Positions 8,111 to 16,234 of a stretch of DNA of 47,477 nt are shown here, piece by piece. Both the position numbers and the translations under genes were made by a program. Source of the DNA: a virus; IMG/VR virus record IMGVR_UViG_3300046538_000166, positions 1 to 47,477 of that record; one strand, 5' to 3'. Every line of letters starts with the position of its first letter. The stretch's first letter is position 1. The notes below the pieces were generated by a model that had not been told where the DNA came from, did no database searches, and saw only the letters and a list, made by a program, of their open reading frames with translations.

Positions 8111-9404
8111 TCTTATATGAACTACCCGCAATAAAAAAATCGATCGACTTCAGCTGGTATCTCATTGTCGTATTTTGAAGCGTCAAATCCTGCAAAGCGC
8201 GGTGCATCAACTCACGGTCAGAAGAAGAACTTTCGATCTCAGAACCCAATTGATTTATCTGAGAAGACAGCCTCATGGAGTGAAGCGATTCGACACCATT
8301 ATTACTAGCCAATGAATTTGAATATCGCACGAGCGCTTCCTGACGCTCGTGCGACTTTCGCTCAATAGCATAGTCTAACAGTTCTATTTGTAATTGCTGC
8401 GCACCGATCTGCCTTTCTAAAATATCGATTTTTGCTAACAACTCCTGCCTTTCGCTATCTGAATAAGCAACATCCATCAAAAAGTTTTGCTTAAACCCCT
8501 GCTTTTTCAGCAACAGAAGATCTGCCAAGTCCTCGGCACGAACATCTACAATTTCATCAATAGCACTTTGAGATGTTGCCCTATCAAGATATTCGTTAGC
8601 ACGCCCCATGAATTTCTCAGGAAGATACATATAAAAATTCTGACCTACCGCCTTAACAAACTCATCCACCAACTGCGGGTGCGGCTCCAATGGCTTGCCG
8701 CTATAGATACTCCACCAATCCTCTTTACTATCACCGGTTACGAAAATAACAGGCAAGCCATCTGCTTTAGCCTTCGCTAAAGTTTGCCTCCAAACGATAT
8801 AATCCCCGTAAGGCTTTAGCTTATCCGCAGCGAGGTCAGAGTCACCGCCTTTCTTCGCATCCTTATAACCAGGGGGAGTTTTCTGCAAATACCTCAAAGG
8901 CCCAGCTAGCAGAACGTCAGCTACTTCCTCCTCTGTCAAACTTTCACCAACACGCCCTTCAAGCAATTCTTCAAGCCCAGCTTTTACATCATCAACTTCT
9001 ATCTTTTGCAAGTACGCTTTCTTATTTAAACCCAAGTCCTCTACTATCTTCTCAAACGAAACTATTGCCACCCTTAAAGTTTCGTCCTGCACAAACGGAT
9101 GCTGCTTAGGGTTTTCAAATGAGCGCCTAAGATCCTCTACACTTTTAACAGCATCCTCATAAACCTTAACTTGCTGCCCAATAACACTTACTCTATTAAC
9201 CAAGTATTCACTTGCAACCTGATGTGGAACCCACAGCCTATCATTTAGAAGCTTGAATATTTCAAAAAGTTCGGAACGAGTTTCGTTCGAATACCGATAT
9301 AGACTTAGCAACACATTGGCATCTAAAACAAAAAGACAACGCCCCCAAATATCATTCAAAATATCGGGATCATTCGAAAAATACCCCGGAAACATTTTTT
9401 TCAT
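8103..9404 (-). CDS. PIN-like domain nuclease with coiled-coil tail
   Basis: A 433-aa protein with AAGGG before its ATG. The N-terminal 260 residues look like a PIN-like (PIN_8-type) domain: LFVLDANVLLSLYRYS with acidic D28, an acidic SEYL, and VIFVTGDSKEDWW, which would supply the metal-binding acids of a ribonuclease. Residues about 290-420 are predicted coiled coil. It is AT-rich and convergent with the integrase relic (8-bp overlap). Such proteins are often found in defence islands and mobile elements. Its target is unknown. Confidence 0.65.
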   Translation of the reverse strand: MKKMFPGYFSNDPDILNDIWGRCLFVLDANVLLSLYRYSNETRSELFEIFKLLNDRLWVPHQVASEYLVNRVSVIGQQVKVYEDAVKSVEDLRRSFENPKQHPFVQDETLRVAIVSFEKIVEDLGLNKKAYLQKIEVDDVKAGLEELLEGRVGESLTEEEVADVLLAGPLRYLQKTPPGYKDAKKGGDSDLAADKLKPYGDYIVWRQTLAKAKADGLPVIFVTGDSKEDWWSIYSGKPLEPHPQLVDEFVKAVGQNFYMYLPEKFMGRANEYLDRATSQSAIDEIVDVRAEDLADLLLLKKQGFKQNFLMDVAYSDSERQELLAKIDILERQIGAQQLQIELLDYAIERKSHERQEALVRYSNSLASNNGVESLHSMRLSSQINQLGSEIESSSSDRELMHRALQDLTLQNTTMRYQLKSIDFFIAGSSYKTS

Positions 9405-9616
9405 GTTCTACCCTTCCGATGAGTGATCGTCCCTCGCTCCCGCAGAGCCACTGGATCGTCTCCCATGTTACCCTCACTCGCACAGAATAGCGTTGCAGCT
9501 GTGCGGCTTTCTAACAGCCAATCCATCAGGCTGTAAAATGCCCCATTTTTGCCCCACACTTTTTATCGAATATCGCTAAGTCACTGATGAATAAAGCAAT
9601 TTCTGATTTATCCTCC
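9405..9616. other. spacer with att-like motif
   Basis: I see no gene. At about 9536-9560 there is an isolated copy of the double motif TGCCCCATTTTTGCCCCA that also ends both 150-bp repeats, so the site family has at least three members here. Confidence 0.4.
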
Positions 9617-9766
9617 CACACCCCGATTGTGTTGGAGTACTAACGCAAAAAGCCCTACAGCCCTGAAAATAAAGGGCTGTAGGGCTCTTTTGACAAATCG
9701 CGGATATGGTTCATTTGGCATTAAATGGCATTGGTTGGCGTACGATTTGCCCCATTTTTGCCCCAT
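9617..9766 (+). repeat. 150-bp direct repeat, copy 2
   Basis: This is the counterpart of 5445-5595, in the same orientation and with the same internal order: CCCCGATTGTGTTGGAGTAC, terminator, TTGGCATTAAATGGC, double GCCCCAT. The two copies bound a block carrying the membrane protein, lysis relic, integrase relic and PIN-like gene. Confidence 0.65.
9651..9686 (+). terminator. intrinsic terminator inside repeat copy 2
   Basis: Perfect 14-bp arms AGCCCTACAGCCCT / AGGGCTGTAGGGCT (9651-9664 with 9673-9686), followed by CTTTTG. It is the sister of the hairpin at 5475-5520. Confidence 0.8.
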
Positions 9767-9934
9767 CGAAAACTGACCAGCAGCGAACCGTCACACTCAC
9801 CTCCACAGATTTATAGCCGATGAAACTCACGACGTCATCGATTCGATTAGCCGAGCCATTGGCTGATACTAAGGCGCTGGGGCGGGTGGTTACTGACAGG
9901 CTATACTCCTTGGACTGGCAAAAGGAGTTTGTCG

Positions 9935-10168
9935 ATGAAGAGCGACAAAGCAATGAAAGAGCTACGCGCTCTGGTCCTGGCGAATAACCCTCGGATGACT
10001 ACTGCCGAGCTCGACTCTCTCACAGATATTCAGGTGCTGGTTTTGGTCAGAAACTCGATCGTATGGGATGATCGAGCTGGCGAAAAAAATGAGCATGAAT
10101 TGGAGCAGATGAGGACCTTCCTTGATCACCTCATCAAGAAGCAGAGCTCCAAGCCTCCCCAGCATTGA
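9935..10168 (+). CDS. hypothetical 77-aa protein
   Basis: The start is at the ATG at 9935, with AGGAG seven bases upstream (MKSDKAMKELRALVLANNP). It is a small charged helical protein ending in a Lys/Gln/Pro tail. I see no motif that I recognise. The good ribosome site and codon pattern support a real gene. It may be an independent cargo gene, since no neighbour lies within 300 bases. Confidence 0.45.
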   Translation: MKSDKAMKELRALVLANNPRMTTAELDSLTDIQVLVLVRNSIVWDDRAGEKNEHELEQMRTFLDHLIKKQSSKPPQH

Positions 10169-10493
10169 TGCAGGCAATCGATTGTCGCCTCGCCCGCTGA
10201 CACGGCCTGCTGAAGAACGAGCCGATCCGGATCATTCCTACGTTGTCTATCGAACGTTCGAACGATGATGGATTGGATGTAGCAATCCACTGCAGCCCGG
10301 CCCGCCTAGCCCTTCCCGTTTTATTTCTGCTCCTTGTAGCAATTTTTAAGCAGTCTGTAAGACAGGCCTGTCACGGGCACTACCGGCTCTTGGTGTGTCG
10401 TCTTGGGGAGTCGATCCTTGCTGAGGAAAGGGGGCAGCAAGTCACCCTTTCATCAGTCGACTGCTACGCTGAATTTTTCATGGGGGATTCGCG
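10169..10493. other. gene-free stretch upstream of the second 69-aa gene
   Basis: No gene can be supported. A compact palindromic string (TCGAACGTTCGAACGA, about 10250-10265) lies near the left end, and the CTGCTACGCTGAA string shared with the upstream region of the 3623 gene lies near the right end (10459 onward), probably part of that gene's promoter. Confidence 0.35.
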
Positions 10494-10703
10494 ATGCCAC
10501 ACTCTGACCTGCTCCCTTCCCTGCTGTTGAAGATCAATGAAAACCAACTCGCCCTGGAAGCGGCTATCCTGGAGCTTACGAATTGGGTCGAGCAGCGGGG
10601 AAGCGCGGATGTCGCCGACAACGTGCGCGGTGCCCTGGAGGCGATCGACCGTAACGAGGAGTTCATCAAGATGACGCTCGCGGTGATGATGACCCAGGAG
10701 TGA
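10494..10703 (+). CDS. conserved 69-aa hypothetical protein, copy 2
   Basis: A 69-aa protein nearly identical to the one at 3623-3832 (shared PSLL-KINENQLALEAAIL and VADNVRGAL blocks). GGGGG precedes the ATG. The two copies flank the HEPN/PIN cargo region, so it may have been duplicated together with element boundaries. Its function is not recognised. Confidence 0.65.
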   Translation: MPHSDLLPSLLLKINENQLALEAAILELTNWVEQRGSADVADNVRGALEAIDRNEEFIKMTLAVMMTQE

Positions 10704-10959
10704 CTACTTTCGGCCGATTCTGTCGAAAACAGTCCACCCGGCCTGACTACCCATGCACTGAGCGGTGAAAACGCCCTTTTCGCACGTTGCTACGTGAAAT
10801 CCGAGTCCGGGAAGCCACTGCCCAAAGTAAAGATTTCAATCTCGAACGCGTACTTTTCTGATGCGCACACTAAGGCCGACTGTTTTCAACAGAATAAGCC
10901 AAAACCGGCCGCTCACCGGTGGTAATGACTCTCCCTCATCCAAGGCGACGTAGTCTTTG

Positions 10960-11214
10960 CTATATCGATAACACCACAGTGCCCGTTGCATGGTGCGCTG
11001 CCATTTCAGAGCGAAGCTCACCAATCAAATTTGCAATAGCGCAGCTGGATGTCAATTCGCTGGTCGAGCCTGCAGTGGCCAATAGATCAACCCGTCCAGA
11101 GCTTGAGTCGAACACTTTGATCATCAATGATCCATCTGGATTGACAGTGCAGGTACAAGAGAGAGGCTGAAATCCACATTCAACGATATGACGAAGCTCA
11201 AGCGTAGAAATCAT
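10960..11214 (-). CDS. DUF1652 family protein
   Basis: An 84-aa protein with the hallmarks of this largely Pseudomonas family: an N-terminal LELRHIVECGFQPLSCTCTV, then GSLMIKVFD, SGRVDLLATAG and AIANLIGELRSEM. Its function is unknown. It supports a Pseudomonas origin for the window. It stands alone, with no operon partner. Confidence 0.7.
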   Translation of the reverse strand: MISTLELRHIVECGFQPLSCTCTVNPDGSLMIKVFDSSSGRVDLLATAGSTSELTSSCAIANLIGELRSEMAAHHATGTVVLSI

Positions 11215-11999
11215 GGCTCACGTCCAAAGATGCCCAGGTTGATGGGACCTACCCCCTTCATAATAGCTGCCGATCTGCGATGGGGGGGGCGAAAATCACA
11301 GCTCGTTGCACCGCTACCAAATGACCGCTAAGGGGTTGTTGCCCTTCGTGGTAGGCAGAGATAGGTCGATCGCAGCCCGTCGCGACAGGGTGGATCCTTA
11401 CTTCAATGCCGTGGCTCCGCACCGGCGAAAGATTGAAGCAGGGATGCGATATTCTGTTGTGTGAGCTAATATTTCATAGCTCACCCCGTAGGGGCTGATG
11501 TTCGCACGCTGCTCCCTCGGGCGACTGGCGGGGTGAGTTCTTACTTTCACCGTGGTCCCTTGTAGATGAACCAGAGCATGTAGAGCGGTATTGCTATTGG
11601 GGTGATCATGGGTCACCTACTGCTTGATGCGCCGCGCCCAGTTCACGTTACGAGCCGTCTTCCGTGTCGAAGATCCCCATCAGGAACCCCTCAAGCCCAG
11701 GCGACTGTGGCTCCCAGCCATTGCAATGTGCTTCACCGTTCTCGTAGGGGTGACCGTCGAGCTCATCAAGCTGTGCCAGCCGCTGCGCTCTGTTCATCGG
11801 CCCAGGCAATGTACTGCGCCGGATCTTCGTCGCCGCCAAAGTCTGGAATACCTGGGTACGTTGAGCGTACTGGAAATCAACCAAATTATTCGACATTGAT
11901 TGAAGAGCTTGCCACCACGCAAACAGAGCGCAGAGCTATCATTCAAGGTTTTCTTGAGCCAAAACAGTCTAGAAAAACCAGGATAAAATTTTACCAGCC
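11215..11999. other. long stretch without a supported gene
   Basis: Only short frames occur (for example 11398-11616 and 11648-11896 on the minus strand), and none has both a good ribosome site and a recognisable protein. A 20-codon minus frame near 11607 (MITPIAIPLYMLWFIYKGPR) looks like a membrane peptide fragment. The stretch may be decayed phage or host DNA lying between the cargo region and the left end of prophage B's late genes. Confidence 0.4.
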
Positions 12000-12794
12000 T
12001 TAGAATAATCCTCCCAACGCTGCCGGCTCCCAGTTCATGATCACCAACTCGCCGCTGACCTCGGCTTTACCTTGGCGCTGATTGGTGTTGCTGTAGCGGA
12101 TGTCCAGCGTCTCGAAGTGGAAGCCCTCAAACACCCGGCGGATATCGGGATGGTCGTTGATGCTGACCATCACCTTGCCCTTGCAGCGCCGCATGAAGTT
12201 AGCCATCCGCTCATAGTTCTCGAAGGGAAAGTCCACCCCATAGCCGGCGGTCTGCCAGTAAGGCGGGTCCATATAATGGAAGGTATGGGCACGGTCGTAG
12301 CGTTCGGCGCATTCAAGCCAGGGGAGATTTTCGACATAGGTGCCGGACAGGCGCTGCCAGGCGGCCGAGAGGTTTTCCTCGATCCGCAGCAGGTTAATGG
12401 CCGGGCCGGTGGTCGCGGTACCGAACGTCTGCCCAGTGACCTTGCCGGCGAAGGCATGGTGCTGCAGGTAGAAGAATCGGGCAGCGCGCTGGATGTCGGT
12501 GAGGGTTTCCGGGCGGGTCATCTTCTGCCACTCGAACACCTGCCGCGAGCTGAGCGCCCATTTGAACTGGCGCACGAACTCTTCGAGGTGGTTCTGCACG
12601 ACACGGTACAGCGTCACCAGCTCGCCATTGATGTCGTTGAGGACTTCCACGGGCGCGGCCTGCGGTCGCATGAAATACAGCGCTGCACCGCCGGCAAAGA
12701 CTTCAACGTAGCACTCGTGAGGCGGGAAGAGAGGAATGAGACGGTCGGCCAGGCGGCGTTTGCCGCCCATCCACGGGATGATGGGAGTAGACAT
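12000..12794 (-). CDS. D12-class DNA adenine methyltransferase
   Basis: A 264-aa protein starting at the ATG at 12794 (MSTPIIPWMGGKRRLADRL); a TTG at 12803 is in frame. The AdoMet-binding motif is PWMGGKRRL...YVEVFAGGAALYF and the catalytic motif is DPPYW (in FHYMDPPYWQTAGYG), as in Dam-type N6-adenine methylases. Phage enzymes of this kind protect the phage genome from restriction or mimic host marks. The target site cannot be read from the sequence. It is the last gene of the late strand, set apart from Rz by 150 bases and preceded by a LexA-like box, so it may have its own DNA-damage-responsive promoter. Confidence 0.85.
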   Translation of the reverse strand: MSTPIIPWMGGKRRLADRLIPLFPPHECYVEVFAGGAALYFMRPQAAPVEVLNDINGELVTLYRVVQNHLEEFVRQFKWALSSRQVFEWQKMTRPETLTDIQRAARFFYLQHHAFAGKVTGQTFGTATTGPAINLLRIEENLSAAWQRLSGTYVENLPWLECAERYDRAHTFHYMDPPYWQTAGYGVDFPFENYERMANFMRRCKGKVMVSINDHPDIRRVFEGFHFETLDIRYSNTNQRQGKAEVSGELVIMNWEPAALGGLF

Positions 12795-12811
12795 AGAGAG
12801 CAAGACCTTTA

Positions 12812-12827
12812 CTGTATGGATAAACAG
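12812..12827 (-). promoter_or_regulatory. LexA (SOS) box-like operator upstream of the methylase
   Basis: CTGTATGGATAAACAG keeps the CTGTAT...ACAG frame of the gammaproteobacterial LexA consensus (CTGTATATATATACAG). It is centred about 25 bases upstream of the methylase ATG. Read on the minus strand it covers a possible -10 (CATACAGTA). This suggests direct SOS control of the methylase gene. Confidence 0.55.
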
Positions 12828-12944
12828 GTGCTAGGCTCGCCGCGCTTCGTGCACGGAGTAAGAGCCTTGGCTGGACTTGCAGGGACGATCTGCGGGGACG
12901 GCGGCCGGGCTGGATGTTGACGCATCCAGCCCGGTCGCTCTTTT

Positions 12945-13487
12945 TCACTTCGGTGTTGAGACTTCTTTGGCATAGGCCTGACAGGCCGCCAAGGCGATCA
13001 GTCCTTGGTCGCCGGTATCGGTGATGCCGATAATTCGTTGAGCATGCGCTGGGTCAAGTTGGGCTCTTGTGGGGCCATGAACCACGCCGCCGGGGGCGGT
13101 GGAGGTTGACATTGCGCAGCCGCTGGCTGAATCGGTGGCGTCGAGTAGGACTGACAGGCGCACATCAGCAGTGGCAAGGCGGTCGCGCAGGCGACCTTGA
13201 TCACGTTGGGCATCGCTCAATGCTCGGTAATGGATTTGTTCGCTGGCGGAAAGCCGCTGCTCCAGGGCCAGACGTTTGTCCTGTTCGGCCCGCTGCTGCG
13301 CAATCGCGGCCAAAGCCAGTTGATTGAGAGTGTCGGTGTGCAGCCGGGCCTGTTCGGCGAGTTGCTGACCGTAGCGCCAAGCCTGGACCTGCCAGGCCAA
13401 CGCGGCAGCACCACCCGCGATGGCAACCAGTAGGCTGCCGACTACCAACACTCGATACGGCGCCGGGATCAGGTCGACGAGACGCAT
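12945..13487 (-). CDS. i-spanin Rz
   Basis: A 180-aa protein from the ATG at 13487 (MRLVDLIPAPYRVLVVG), with GAGG eight bases upstream. It has one N-terminal membrane helix (VLVVGSLLVAIAGGAAALAW) and then a long helical periplasmic region rich in Ala, Gln and Glu, as in Rz. With Rz1 it would fuse inner and outer membranes in the last step of lysis. It overlaps the endolysin by 19 bases and contains the Rz1 gene. Its C-terminus is repeated as a relic at 7163. Confidence 0.8.
   Translation of the reverse strand: MRLVDLIPAPYRVLVVGSLLVAIAGGAAALAWQVQAWRYGQQLAEQARLHTDTLNQLALAAIAQQRAEQDKRLALEQRLSASEQIHYRALSDAQRDQGRLRDRLATADVRLSVLLDATDSASGCAMSTSTAPGGVVHGPTRAQLDPAHAQRIIGITDTGDQGLIALAACQAYAKEVSTPK
12998..13213 (-). 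CDS. o-spanin Rz1 lipoprotein, nested in Rz
   Basis: A 71-aa protein lying wholly inside the Rz gene in another frame. It has a short signal sequence (MPNVIKVACATALPLLM), then CAC with a lipobox-like LMCA-C, and a proline-rich middle (QPPPPPAAW). This is the classic Rz1 layout: an outer-membrane lipoprotein that binds Rz across the periplasm. Embedded Rz1 genes are known from lambda. Confidence 0.75.
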   Translation of the reverse strand: MPNVIKVACATALPLLMCACQSYSTPPIQPAAAQCQPPPPPAAWFMAPQEPNLTQRMLNELSASPIPATKD

Positions 13488-14032
13488 AACACTGCCCTCG
13501 CCCGCTCCCACAGCTGCAGCCGATCCGCCAGGCCATTGAGGCCGCCATTGATCTTGCGGGTGATCGCCTCGAACTCGTCCCGATCGGCGAGCGCATTCAG
13601 CTCACGCATCCACCAAAACCACGCGGCGGACTCGGCCGCCCATTGCGGCAACTCCAGCAGCTCTGGGGTACGCAGCAATCGTTCGTCACCGAACAGCGCC
13701 AGGCTGCAGCGCAGGTAGTTGCTGTGACCGGTGATCTGGATCAGGCCGCGACCGCGATAGCGCTGGCCATCGCCATCCGCTTCCGAGGTGTTGCCCAGCT
13801 TCACTGCCAGATTGCCGGTGTCGTATTTGCTTAGGTACTGGTCACCGCCCAGCTCACGCACGTACTGCAGTTGACCGGATTCGTGCCCGACCTGCGCGAG
13901 GAATGCGGCCTGGCGTTTCGGCGTGTTGATTTGCCGGTGGACCATGGCGACGTTTAGCGCGGATACAAAAACGCCCGCTTGGCGGCGGGCGTTGGGCATG
14001 ATGCGCTGGAGTTGTTGCTCAGTTAACGGCAT
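13469..14032 (-). CDS. glycoside hydrolase family 19 endolysin
   Basis: A 187-aa protein with the chitinase-like GH19 fold motifs: FLAQVGHESGQLQYVREL (catalytic Glu in HES), YRGRGLIQITGHSNY, then WAAESAAWFWW and TRKINGGLNGLADR. GH19 phage lysins cut peptidoglycan glycan strands. No signal peptide is visible, so export would depend on the holin, whose likely gene is at 36551-36895, far upstream. It forms the lysis cassette together with Rz/Rz1. Confidence 0.85.
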   Translation of the reverse strand: MPLTEQQLQRIMPNARRQAGVFVSALNVAMVHRQINTPKRQAAFLAQVGHESGQLQYVRELGGDQYLSKYDTGNLAVKLGNTSEADGDGQRYRGRGLIQITGHSNYLRCSLALFGDERLLRTPELLELPQWAAESAAWFWWMRELNALADRDEFEAITRKINGGLNGLADRLQLWERARAVLCVSST

Positions 14033-14066
14033 TCGCTTGCTCCTATTGCTGTGACGGAGGACGCGG

Positions 14067-15116
14067 CTATTGCTTCAGCTGCACCACCTTCAGGTCTTGT
14101 GGTTGTTTTTTCTTCTTGCCTTTGGCCTTGGCTTTGCCCTGCTTGCCGCCGTTGCACTCCACCGTGGTCGACCAGCCGGACTGGGTGTAAACCTGTTCGA
14201 CCGAGTCCGTCAGGTACTCACCGTCGAGCCCGTCCTTGAAGCCCTGGGCATTGATCGATCGTTCGGCGAAGATGCCCGTGCGGCCGGGCATCTCCAGACG
14301 CACGCCGGCACCGGAGCGATTGAACGCGGCCAAGCGAGCCTTGGCCGCCGCCTCGGCGGCGGTTTTGTTGGGGTAGATATGCCGGTCGGTGTGCACCGCC
14401 GGCAGGCCATCGGGCACGTCGTCGTTGTCCAGGGATACCACCACCAGCTTCCCGTTTTTCTTGTCCTGATGTTTAGTCGCCACGGCCTTGTGTGCATGGC
14501 GATCCCCCAGACGAAACTGCCAGCGGCTGACATCGCTACGCGTCAGGGTGATGGTGCCGAAGGCCTTGCCGCTTGCGCTCTGCCCACCTTGGCGTGGCAT
14601 CACCAGCAGCTTGCCCCCGGCCACCTTGGCGGTGCAGTCGTACTGCTTGGCCAGACGGGTGAGGAAATTAAAATCGGACTCGTTGAGCTGATCCGCCCGA
14701 ACCACTTTGGTCGACACCGGACACCCCGGCTGCCAGCCGTTGCGTGCGGCAATGTCGGTCACGATGCTCGACAGTGGCACGTTTTCCCAACTGCCACTGC
14801 GGATGGTCTTGCCGGTACCACGCATATCGCTGGCCTTGCCCTTGATCACCAATGTATCCGGCGGCCCGGAGACCTCGATCTCGTCGACCACGTAACGCCC
14901 CTCGCGGGCCAGCGACGTTTCGGCGTAGCCGAGGTAGACCTCGATGACACTGCCACGGGATGGCAACGTCACCTGGCCATCGCGATCATCGATGCGCAAT
15001 TCGAATTCGTCGGACTCCATCCCGGGCTTGTCCAGCGTACGCAACTGGATCAGTCGATCATTGATTAAGGCCGTGATATCGGCGCCATTGGCGACGATGC
15101 GAAACCTGGGGGTCAT
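14067..15116 (-). CDS. baseplate hub protein, P2 gpD-like
   Basis: A 349-aa protein from the ATG at 15116 (MTPRFRIVANGADITALINDRL); the 21 codons before it in frame cross a terminator. It matches the P2 late-control/hub protein D family: YLGYAETSLAREGRYVVDEIEV, SDFNFLTRLAKQYDCTAKVAGG and a Lys-rich tail (KQGKAKAKGKKKK). It forms the hub connecting spike and tail tube. It lies downstream of X and U in the usual P2 order. Confidence 0.8.
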   Translation of the reverse strand: MTPRFRIVANGADITALINDRLIQLRTLDKPGMESDEFELRIDDRDGQVTLPSRGSVIEVYLGYAETSLAREGRYVVDEIEVSGPPDTLVIKGKASDMRGTGKTIRSGSWENVPLSSIVTDIAARNGWQPGCPVSTKVVRADQLNESDFNFLTRLAKQYDCTAKVAGGKLLVMPRQGGQSASGKAFGTITLTRSDVSRWQFRLGDRHAHKAVATKHQDKKNGKLVVVSLDNDDVPDGLPAVHTDRHIYPNKTAAEAAAKARLAAFNRSGAGVRLEMPGRTGIFAERSINAQGFKDGLDGEYLTDSVEQVYTQSGWSTTVECNGGKQGKAKAKGKKKKQPQDLKVVQLKQ

Positions 15117-15126
15117 GGAATTTTTC

Positions 15127-15152
15127 CAAAAAAAAACCCGCACAAGGCGGGT
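15127..15152 (-). terminator. terminator-like hairpin before the hub gene
   Basis: Read leftward, ACCCGC-cttgt-GCGGGT is followed by a run of nine U's, ending about ten bases before the hub ATG. It sits inside the late operon, so transcription of the hub, endolysin and spanin genes would need read-through or antitermination. Confidence 0.7.
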
Positions 15153-15198
15153 ATGAAAGTAAGGAGCTTGAGTTATCAAGCGCCACGAGTGTAGACCA

Positions 15199-15405
15199 TC
15201 AATCCCATAGCGTGACCTGTTCCAGTACCGGCGTCGCCAGATCCGGCAGCGTGATCACCACGCCAGCGCGATAGGGTTGCGGCTCATCGGCCAGACCCTG
15301 ATTGGCATCCAGCACCGCCTCAACACTACCCGTCAGGTGGCCATAGAAGTTATGGCAGATGGTGTCCAGCAGATCTCCGTCAGACGTTCTGCATGTCGTC
15401 GCCAT
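15199..15405 (-). CDS. tail protein X (P2 gpX-like)
   Basis: A 68-aa protein; the ATG at 15405 has GGAG upstream. MATTCRTSDGDLLDTICHNFYG, then YRAGVVITLPDL, fits the short LysM-like tail protein X of P2-type phages, which helps join the baseplate to the tail. It overlaps the end of the upstream U gene by 26 bases. Confidence 0.75.
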   Translation of the reverse strand: MATTCRTSDGDLLDTICHNFYGHLTGSVEAVLDANQGLADEPQPYRAGVVITLPDLATPVLEQVTLWD

Positions 15406-16225
15406 AGCGGACAAACTCCAGAGTGAATCCTTGTTTACGCGGAATCCCGCCGTGCATCAGCGCACCCTGCTCTTCCGTGATGTTCTTCAGGCACCAGGTG
15501 CCCATGACATCGCCGTAACCGGTGGTCAGGGTTAACGGCTTCAGTTGCGCGCCAATGCTGCGCAAGGTGTCGAGCTGCTTCAGTCCGCCCTTGAACCCCG
15601 GGTAAATCGTGCCCTTCAGGGTGATTTTCTCTTCACCGATTCCCACCGCCTGCTGCGCCGGCCGACGCGACAGGCGCTCCTGCGAGGCCCAGCGAAACTC
15701 GGTCGACCGTGTCAGTTCGTCGAAGGCCGCCGTGTCCAGGTTGAAGTAGTACGGCTGGGCTTTGGGGTCCTGCGGCTGAATGATCAGCAGGTGCGGGAAC
15801 GGCTTCACCGCTTCCGGTGCCGGTGTGGCGTCGGTGGCAAACACACTGGTGGGCACGATGTTGGCCAGCGATGGGCTGACCTGGCCGGCGATCTTGTTGA
15901 TCGCCGTCGTCGCCTTGCCCGCCTGTTCCTTCAGTGCCCCCATGCGCTCCTGCACTTCCGCAGCGGCCCGGGTGGCCCGCCCGTAAGTCGCCACCACCTG
16001 CCCGACCTTGGCTTGCGCCGCATCCACGCCGCGCATCACCCGCTGCAGCTTGGCGCCGATTGCCGGCCCCACGAACGGGATGTTTTCCAGCTCGGACGCG
16101 GCGCCGGTAATCTCCCGGATCGCACCATTGACCGGGCCAAGCATGCCGTCCGCGCTGCGGCGTCCGGACTCCCCGGCTTCGACCAGGTACTTGAGGCCAG
16201 CCTGCAATTGCTCCATGTAACCCAT
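15380..16225 (-). CDS. tail protein U-like
   Basis: A 281-aa protein with AGGAG before its ATG. The C-terminal half (residues about 140-281: FPHLLIIQPQDPKAQPYYF, RRPAQQAVGIGEEKITLKG, IPRKQGFTLEFVRYGDD) matches the P2 gpU family. The N-terminal 130 residues are an Ala-rich helical extension (AAQAKVGQVVATYGRATRAA). It probably assists tail-tip assembly. It sits between the tape measure and X genes, as in P2. Confidence 0.75.
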   Translation of the reverse strand: MGYMEQLQAGLKYLVEAGESGRRSADGMLGPVNGAIREITGAASELENIPFVGPAIGAKLQRVMRGVDAAQAKVGQVVATYGRATRAAAEVQERMGALKEQAGKATTAINKIAGQVSPSLANIVPTSVFATDATPAPEAVKPFPHLLIIQPQDPKAQPYYFNLDTAAFDELTRSTEFRWASQERLSRRPAQQAVGIGEEKITLKGTIYPGFKGGLKQLDTLRSIGAQLKPLTLTTGYGDVMGTWCLKNITEEQGALMHGGIPRKQGFTLEFVRYGDDMQNV

Positions 16226-16234
16226 GGGCTCTCC

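Noticed and set aside
5445-9766. tRNA gene as the integration target for the cargo block
   Set aside because: I could find no cloverleaf or tRNA 3' end in either repeat.
11398-11896. Two short minus-strand frames (72 and 82 codons)
   Set aside because: The composition is mixed, no ribosome site is convincing, and overlapping frames look equally plausible. Treated as decayed DNA.
12072-12920. 282-codon plus-strand frame over the methylase
   Set aside because: It is a shadow of the well-supported methylase on the other strand and has no ribosome site or recognisable domain.
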